DNA of 64,000 bases from Flavobacterium wongokense (GTDB lineage: Bacteria > Bacteroidota > Bacteroidia > Flavobacteriales > Flavobacteriaceae): the NCBI RefSeq assembly GCF_021608265.1, contig NZ_JAKIHP010000003.1, forward strand, positions 372,001 to 436,000, in the 5' to 3' direction. This document shows positions 58,734 through 64,000 of the stretch, in pieces (position 1 is the first letter of the stretch; each line of letters starts with the position of its first letter). Below the pieces are notes generated by a model. It saw only the letters and a list, made by a program, of their open reading frames with translations. It made no database searches and had not been told where the DNA came from. Position numbers and translations under genes: made by a program.

Positions 58734-60773
58734 TTACCAAATGACAACTCTGTCTTTTTCCGGTAAATACATTTTATTGCCTTCTTTTACATTGAATGCC
58801 TTGTAGAATTCAGGAATGTTCATCAATGGGCCGTTGATTCTGAATTGCGCCGGTGAGTGAACATCAGACATGATCTGCCTTGCCAATGATTCGTCTTTCG
58901 CCTGAACCATCCATGCATAACCATACGATAAGAAGTATCTTTGATCCGGAGTAAAACCACTGATCTTTTCCTGTTTTTTATATTGCTCCGTTTTCTTGAA
59001 AGCTTCATAGCCCATCACAACTCCACCTAAATCGGCAATGTTTTCACCTTGGGTTGCATCTCCATTTACAAATTTGCCTTTCAATGCCTCAAACTTGCTG
59101 AACTGAGCTACAATCGCTTTTGTTTTTTGAGTGAATTTAGCTTTGTCCTCAGCAGTCCACCAATCTTTCAGGTTTCCTTTGTCGTCATACTGGCTTCCCT
59201 GATCATCGAATCCGTGAGTGATTTCGTGGCCAAAAGTGGAACCTCCAATGATACCATACAAAATAGCATCATCCGGCATTCTACCTTCAAAGCCCGGAAC
59301 TAAGATATTACAGGCCGGAACACAGATTTCATTGTTGCTTGGATTGTAATACGCATTATAGGTTTGTGGATACATTCCCCATTCTGTGCGGTCAACAGGT
59401 TTGCCGTATTTTTTGATCATGTCGTTATAAGACCATTTGTTGACAACCATAACATTTGCACAATAGGCATTCCTTTCAATGGAAACACTGCTCATGTCTT
59501 TCCATTTGTCAGGATATCCAACCTTCATTACAATTTTACTCAATTTGAAAAGCGCTTTTTTCTTGGTTTCCTCGCTCATCCAATCGAGTTTTTTAATATG
59601 TTCGGCATATACATCACGGATGTTATTCCCGATTTCCAAAAGCTTTTCCTTAGAGCCTTTTGGCAAATAATCGGCAACATAAACCTGGCCTATCAGTTCA
59701 CCTAAAGAACCGTCAGTCTGCTCTACAATTCTTTTCCATCTTGGCTTTTGTTCTTTCACTCCATTCATGATTGTAGAATAGAAATAGAAGTTTTGTTTTT
59801 CGATGGCATTATTCAAATAAGGAGCATAAGTGTTCATGAAGTCCCATTTCAAATAGGTTTTCCAGTCTTCGATGGAATATGAGGTAAGCAGTTTATCCAA
59901 ACCTTTATAGAATTCAGGCTGCCCAACAATAACCGTATCAGCTTTTGTGATCCCTAATTGCGGCAAAACATTTTCCCACGCTACAGAAGGTGTTGTGGTC
60001 TTGAATTGCGCCAACGACATCTTGTTATAATTCTTTTGAGGGTCGCGAAGTGCTTCCAGTTTCCTGCTGTTTTTAGCCAAATCCGTTTCCAACTTCATAA
60101 TCGTTGCCGCCGCTTTTTCTGCTGTAGATGGATCGCTTCCGGTAAGCTCCATCATTTTTTGAACATGCTTTACATATTCAGTCCTGATTTTTACCGTTTC
60201 AGGGTCTGTATTAAAATAATAATCCCTTTGGCCCAATCCTAATCCACCTTGCCCGAAGAACAATGCATTTTTAGAGCTTATCTTATCGTCCTGTCCAACA
60301 CCAAAAGAGAATGCCGGTCCGGCACCAATTGTATGAAGATACCCAATGGTATTCATTAACGCCGGTAAATCCTTAACTGCTGCTATTTTGGCAAAGGTTG
60401 CAGTTAAAGGTTTCAATCCTGCCTTTTCAAGGGATAAGGTATCCATTCCCGAAGCGTAGAAATCTCCAATTTTCTGTTCGTTACTTCCTTTGGCTGCGTC
60501 TTTGTTGGCTGCAGACTTTTCACAAATGTCTTTGATTTGTGCGTTTATCGTATCTCCGATTGTCCTGAAAATACCATTGCTGCTTTCGCTGCTTGGAATT
60601 GGATGTTGCTTAAACCATCCACCATTGGCGTAATGGAAAAAATCATCGCCCGGAACTATTGTAGTATCTCTGTTGGTAACTAATGGATCTTCGTATTGAA
60701 TTTCTTTTTTGTTGCAGCTTATCGCTAATAATGCCGACAGCATGCTGATAGTAAGTTTGGTTTTAAATTGCAT
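58734..60773 (-). CDS. M13-family zinc metallopeptidase, lipoprotein
   Basis: ATG 60773 (MQFKTKLTISMLSALLAISC) gives 679 residues with a lipoprotein Cys in AISCNKKE. The family is neprilysin-like (PepO). The zinc site is GHEITHGFDDQG (HExxH), with the third ligand Glu in GENIADLGG. The N-terminal helical half contains DFFHYANGGWFKQHPIPSSE, the family's start of the peptidase fold. It is anchored outside the cytoplasm and would cut peptides of up to about 40 residues. It stands alone. Confidence 0.94.
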   Translation of the reverse strand: MQFKTKLTISMLSALLAISCNKKEIQYEDPLVTNRDTTIVPGDDFFHYANGGWFKQHPIPSSESSNGIFRTIGDTINAQIKDICEKSAANKDAAKGSNEQKIGDFYASGMDTLSLEKAGLKPLTATFAKIAAVKDLPALMNTIGYLHTIGAGPAFSFGVGQDDKISSKNALFFGQGGLGLGQRDYYFNTDPETVKIRTEYVKHVQKMMELTGSDPSTAEKAAATIMKLETDLAKNSRKLEALRDPQKNYNKMSLAQFKTTTPSVAWENVLPQLGITKADTVIVGQPEFYKGLDKLLTSYSIEDWKTYLKWDFMNTYAPYLNNAIEKQNFYFYSTIMNGVKEQKPRWKRIVEQTDGSLGELIGQVYVADYLPKGSKEKLLEIGNNIRDVYAEHIKKLDWMSEETKKKALFKLSKIVMKVGYPDKWKDMSSVSIERNAYCANVMVVNKWSYNDMIKKYGKPVDRTEWGMYPQTYNAYYNPSNNEICVPACNILVPGFEGRMPDDAILYGIIGGSTFGHEITHGFDDQGSQYDDKGNLKDWWTAEDKAKFTQKTKAIVAQFSKFEALKGKFVNGDATQGENIADLGGVVMGYEAFKKTEQYKKQEKISGFTPDQRYFLSYGYAWMVQAKDESLARQIMSDVHSPAQFRINGPLMNIPEFYKAFNVKEGNKMYLPEKDRVVIW

Positions 60774-60867
60774 GAGTTTATTTTTTGATATGTCAAATAG
60801 GTCTACAAAAATTAAAAATGTTACCAAATGTAGGGCATTTGTCTAATTTTCAAACTATAAAACAAAA

Positions 60868-60893
60868 AAAGTGCTTGATTTCTCAAGCACTTT
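60868..60893 (-). terminator. Terminator of the small Cys/Lys-rich gene
   Basis: AAAGTGCTTGA (60868-60878) pairs with TCAAGCACTTT (60883-60893), followed by a T-run on the minus strand. Confidence 0.85.
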
Positions 60894-60912
60894 CCAAATA
60901 ATATAAGTGAAA

Positions 60913-61107
60913 TTATTTTTTATCTTCTGCTTTCTTAGCAGCGCAGCAAGATTTTTTCTCTCCAGAAGCGCAGGACTTCTTTTCTGCAGCAGTACATGAT
61001 TTCTCTGTTTTAGCTGCTTTCTTTTTGTCTTTTGGTTCTGTGTTGGCGTTAGCATTTACTGTGAATAAAAAGGCTGCAATCGCCATCATTGAAATTACTT
61101 TTTTCAT
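60913..61107 (-). CDS. Small exported Cys/Lys-rich protein
   Basis: The 64-residue product has a signal peptide (MAIAAFLFTVNANANT) and then a mature part that is almost only Lys, Ala, Glu, Ser and Cys: KSCTAAEKKSCASGEKKSCC, a repeat of KKSC every 9-10 residues. Four or five Cys suggest metal or redox binding in the periplasm. I recall similar short proteins in Flavobacteria without a known role. It lies 84 bases after the WQPP protein gene on the same strand. Confidence 0.7.
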   Translation of the reverse strand: MKKVISMMAIAAFLFTVNANANTEPKDKKKAAKTEKSCTAAEKKSCASGEKKSCCAAKKAEDKK

Positions 61108-61191
61108 GATCTTATGTTTTTAAGTTATTTGTTTTTATTTATTAAAGTTGGATTGATGATTGATTCTCGTTTGGTTGATGATTTTTTGGCA

Positions 61192-61545
61192 TTAACCTAT
61201 AAACTCTGGTGGCTGCCAAATCACAACCCTAAAATTAGGGATTAGGATATTATTGTAAACGGTACTTTCCTTTTCTAAAGAATCCAAAAAAGCTTCCTGG
61301 AAATTATAATCTGATTCAAAAACCAAAAATGGAGCCGTATTGAAATTGAGGTTCATCAGGCATTTTTCCTTTTGGCAGCCGTTTGGAATTCCAACTTTAG
61401 CCTTGCCACAACAAGCATCATGGCATTTTAATTCCATAGTCATTTTGACTACTCTTACCGTAGGGATTACAGCCAGGAAATTGACATAAAAACACAGTAT
61501 GATGGCTAGGAATTTCAAGTTGGTTTTTTTAAATAGCTGAACCAA
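61192..61545 (-). CDS. Small exported Cys-rich protein ending WQPPEF
   Basis: The 117-residue protein has an N-terminal hydrophobic export signal, then CHDACCGKAKVGIPNGCQKEKC, with five clustered cysteines, and a C-terminal part ending VVIWQPPEFIG. The ending matches IWQPPQIA of the metal-operon protein at 4308-4640, although the rest is different. The cysteine cluster suggests metal binding outside the cytoplasm. No characterised family is certain. It may form a unit with the Cys/Lys-rich gene after it. Confidence 0.65.
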   Translation of the reverse strand: MVQLFKKTNLKFLAIILCFYVNFLAVIPTVRVVKMTMELKCHDACCGKAKVGIPNGCQKEKCLMNLNFNTAPFLVFESDYNFQEAFLDSLEKESTVYNNILIPNFRVVIWQPPEFIG

Positions 61546-61680
61546 ATGTAATTAATATTGAATACGCCGGGCATACTTTAACATTCTTTTGACTGTTAAA
61601 ATTTAATTTGAACATTTTATAATAATTTTAATAATAGTACGTTTTATAATGTAGAAATTTGCGTTAAACAATATAACAAT

Positions 61681-63234
61681 ATGGATCCTATCAAAATACT
61701 TTGGGTTGACGATGAAATTGATTTACTGAAACCGCACATCCTGTTTCTGGAGAAGAAAAACTATAAGGTAACTACATTTAACAATGGCCGTGACGCTGTC
61801 GATGCTTTTGAGGATGGGAATTATGATATTGTTTTCCTTGATGAGAATATGCCGGGAATGAGCGGCTTGGAGACACTTTCGGAAATGAAGGAGAAAAAAT
61901 CATCAACACCGATGATTATGATTACCAAAAGTGAGGAAGAATACATTATGGAAGAAGCCATTGGCTCTAAGATTGCAGATTATCTGATAAAACCGGTAAA
62001 TCCAAACCAGATATTGTTGAGTTTAAAGAAAAACCTCGACCATTCCAGACTGGTTTCCGAAAAAACTACCCTGGATTATCAAAAGGAATTCAGAAAAATT
62101 GCCATGGAAATGGCAATGGTCAATTCTTATGAAGATTGGGTTGAACTTTATAAAAAATTGCTTTTCTGGGAATTGGAACTGGAAGACATTACCGACCAAA
62201 GCATGGTTGAAATCCTCGAAAGCCAGAAAGTTGAAGCCAATGCCCAATTCAGCAAATTCATCGAACGGAATTATGAAGACTGGTTTGAGCCAAAAGCTGA
62301 CAAACCAGTACAGTCACACACTTTATTCCGCGAATTGGTGGTTCCCGAATTGGTTAAAAAAGACAAATCTGTATTATTCGTAGTAATTGACAACCTTCGT
62401 TACGACCAGTGGAAAGCCATGGAAAGCGTGGTTTCCAATCACTATAAATTGGAAAAGGAAATTCCGTATTACGCCATTCTGCCAACCGCAACACAGTATG
62501 CCCGAAATGCAATTTTCTCAGGTTTACTCCCATTGGAAATGGAAAAACAATTTCCACAATATTGGAAAAACGATGTTGAGGATGGAGGAAAAAACCTTTA
62601 TGAAGCCGAGTTTTTAACGGCACATTTGAAAAGATTGGGCTTAAACATCAAACAGGATTATTTCAAGATTACCAATTTGAGCAGTGGGAAAAAATTAGCT
62701 GAAAATTTTAAAGGACTAAAAGACAATAATCTTGTTACTGTAGTTTACAACTTTGTCGACATGCTTTCGCATGCCAAAACCGAAATGGATGTGGTTAAGG
62801 AATTGGCTTCCGATGACAAAGCTTATCGCTCATTAACCTTGAGCTGGTTCAAGAATTCACCACTTTTGGAAATCATCCAGCAGGCTCAAAAATTAGGCTT
62901 TAAACTGATCATCACTACGGACCACGGAACGATAAACGTAAAAAACCCATCAAAGGTTATTGGCGACAAAAACACCAGTTTGAACCTGCGTTACAAAACC
63001 GGAAGAAGCTTAACCTATGAAGACCGCGACGTATATGCTGTCCGTGACCCAAAGAGAATTGGGCTTCCAACCATCAACATGAGCAGCTCGTATATATTCG
63101 CAAAAAACGATTTGTTCCTGGCGTATGTCAATAATTACAATCACTATGTGAGTTATTATAGAAATACGTATCAGCATGGAGGAATTTCCCTTGAGGAGAT
63201 GATTGTCCCGTTTTTAGTTTTTAATCCAAAGTAG
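61681..63234 (+). CDS. porX: PorX: response regulator with PglZ domain, T9SS control
   Basis: The 517-residue protein has a receiver domain (ILWVDDEIDLLKPHILFLEK, phospho-acceptor Asp54 in IVFLDENMPG, Lys in LIKPVNPNQI), a helical linker and a PglZ domain of the alkaline-phosphatase superfamily. The last contains LFVVIDNLRYDQWKA, the nucleophile region ILPTATQYARNAIFSG and TTDHGTINV, with metal-binding Asp/His. In Porphyromonas and Flavobacterium, PorX with kinase PorY controls type IX secretion. Its PglZ domain acts on oligonucleotides. The kinase porY is not in this window. Three T9SS cargo proteins are encoded in the same window. tsaE follows after 25 bases. Confidence 0.94.
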   Translation: MDPIKILWVDDEIDLLKPHILFLEKKNYKVTTFNNGRDAVDAFEDGNYDIVFLDENMPGMSGLETLSEMKEKKSSTPMIMITKSEEEYIMEEAIGSKIADYLIKPVNPNQILLSLKKNLDHSRLVSEKTTLDYQKEFRKIAMEMAMVNSYEDWVELYKKLLFWELELEDITDQSMVEILESQKVEANAQFSKFIERNYEDWFEPKADKPVQSHTLFRELVVPELVKKDKSVLFVVIDNLRYDQWKAMESVVSNHYKLEKEIPYYAILPTATQYARNAIFSGLLPLEMEKQFPQYWKNDVEDGGKNLYEAEFLTAHLKRLGLNIKQDYFKITNLSSGKKLAENFKGLKDNNLVTVVYNFVDMLSHAKTEMDVVKELASDDKAYRSLTLSWFKNSPLLEIIQQAQKLGFKLIITTDHGTINVKNPSKVIGDKNTSLNLRYKTGRSLTYEDRDVYAVRDPKRIGLPTINMSSSYIFAKNDLFLAYVNNYNHYVSYYRNTYQHGGISLEEMIVPFLVFNPK

Positions 63235-63259
63235 GGCCAAGCATTAAAATAATTGAATA

Positions 63260-63667
63260 ATGGAAATCATATTTTCTCTGGACGAACTAAAACAGGTTGC
63301 CAAAAAAATCCTTGCCGAAAAACCGCATAAAGTAATCCTTTTCCACGGCGTTATGGGGGTTGGAAAAACCACACTAATTAAGGCTTTGGCTAAGGAATTG
63401 GGCGTGAATGACGCTACAAGCAGCCCAACATTTTCTATAGTAAACGAATATCAGGCAGACGACAATCTGATGGTATACCATTTTGACATGTATCGGTTAA
63501 AGTCAGAAATCGAAGCACTTGACATGGGAATTGATGATTATCTGTATTCCGGAAACTGGTGCTTTATCGAATGGGCAGAAAAAATTCCGAATCTGCTTCC
63601 CGACGAATATTCCACAATTCATTTATCACAAACCGCCGACGGTAAAAGAAATCTCAGATTGACATAA
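63260..63667 (+). CDS. tsaE: tRNA threonylcarbamoyladenosine synthesis ATPase TsaE
   Basis: The 135-residue protein has Walker A GVMGVGKTTLIKAL, a TSSPTFSIVNEY segment and WAEKIPNLLP near the end, as in the TsaE/YjeE family. It works with TsaB and TsaD to make the t6A modification at position 37 of ANN-decoding tRNAs. It is in the same direction as porX and 43 bases before the alanine dehydrogenase start. The porX-tsaE-ald order is a recurring flavobacterial arrangement in my recollection. Confidence 0.92.
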   Translation: MEIIFSLDELKQVAKKILAEKPHKVILFHGVMGVGKTTLIKALAKELGVNDATSSPTFSIVNEYQADDNLMVYHFDMYRLKSEIEALDMGIDDYLYSGNWCFIEWAEKIPNLLPDEYSTIHLSQTADGKRNLRLT

Positions 63668-63710
63668 TTGAATATTTTTTTGTAATTTGGAGCAAAATTC
63701 AATTGTCATT

Positions 63711-64000
63711 ATGGCTATTACCCCTTTTACTAAGCAACAACTTTTACCCCAAGAGGAAAAATTAGAAGTATATCGTCATAAAAGTGAACTCTTTATCGGA
63801 ATTCCAAAAGAAACTTCATACCAGGAAAGACGTATCTGCCTAACACCTGATGCAGTAAACTCACTGACTTCCCACGGACACAAAGTGATGATTGAATCTG
63901 GTGCCGGATTAAGCTCAAGCTATACCGACAAGGAGTTTAGTGATGCAGGAGCTACTATTTCCAAAGACACTAAAAAAGTTTTGAGCTGTCCAATAATCCT
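63711..64000 (+). CDS. ald: Alanine dehydrogenase, 3' end cut by window edge
   Basis: From ATG 63711 the frame runs open to the edge: MAITPFTKQQLLPQEEKLEV then FIGIPKETSYQERRICLTP, the typical N-terminal domain start of alanine dehydrogenase/transhydrogenase (IGIPKE...ERRVALTP), with GHKVMIESGAG. The N-terminal extension of about 28 residues is usual in Bacteroidota Ald. It converts alanine to pyruvate and ammonia with NAD. Only about 96 residues are visible; the NAD domain lies outside. Confidence 0.85.
   Translation, partial: MAITPFTKQQLLPQEEKLEVYRHKSELFIGIPKETSYQERRICLTPDAVNSLTSHGHKVMIESGAGLSSSYTDKEFSDAGATISKDTKKVLSCPII

Noticed and set aside
1..64000. CRISPR arrays, rRNA operons, transposases
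   Set aside because: No regularly spaced direct repeats, no 16S/23S core sequences and no DDE or tyrosine recombinase proteins were seen.

Overview
The window is a low-GC chromosome segment of a Flavobacteriaceae bacterium, most likely Flavobacterium. The evidence is the protein families (PorX-type T9SS regulator, T9SS type A sorting tails, zeaxanthin-type crt genes, CzcA-TolC fusion), the Bacteroidota -7 promoter element TAnnTTTG before several genes, and weak Shine-Dalgarno sequences. No rRNA, tRNA, CRISPR array, transposase, integrase or relaxase was found.

Layout. 1-2918: copper module, a Cu+ P-type ATPase (cut by the left edge) behind two tandem regulators that fuse a CxxC metal-binding domain to an AraC DNA-binding domain. 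2919-4300: decayed DNA with an SBBP-repeat pseudogene and a perfect 22-bp inverted repeat. 4308-12747: divalent-metal efflux operon (small Cys/His exported protein, CzcA-TolC fusion, His-rich CzcB, periplasmic HMA protein, ZntA-type ATPase). 12947-14543: a secreted repeat protein and a secreted esterase. 14544-20958: accessory island with about 1 kb of non-coding DNA rich in inverted repeats, PcfK/PcfJ-like genes, and a convergent four-gene cluster of unknown function. 20959-24658: MerR/B12-domain regulator and the carotenoid operon crtI-crtB-crtZ. 24713-26755: ECF sigma, putative anti-sigma and two DUF4252 proteins. 26878-30836: S41 protease, cyclophilin, arginase, FkbM methyltransferase. 30899-45380: large secreted proteins (a YadA-head-like repeat protein, three T9SS type A proteins of which two are leucine-rich-repeat paralogues), citrate synthase and a LytS/LytTR two-component pair. 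45450-51116: glycan genes, sucC, a lipoprotein and birA. 51198-56787: rsfS, ftsH, then a LUD protein, cdsA, psd, an acyl-CoA-binding protein and a lipoprotein superoxide dismutase. 56891-64000: AraC/SDR pair, M13 protease, two small Cys-rich exported proteins, porX, tsaE and the start of alanine dehydrogenase.

How they work together. The left 13 kb is a metal-defence region: copper on the minus strand and, judging from RND and ATPase signature residues, Zn/Cd/Co-type divalent ions on the plus strand. The crt operon is probably controlled by a B12-dependent light sensor, because the regulator keeps the W-x9-EH motif and an (E)xHxxG motif, and a shared TTTTGTTTAACT element lies at its own promoter and at that of crtI. 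PorX is a T9SS regulator, and the window encodes three type A T9SS cargo proteins. The least explained part is 14544-20437, the best place to look for something undescribed.
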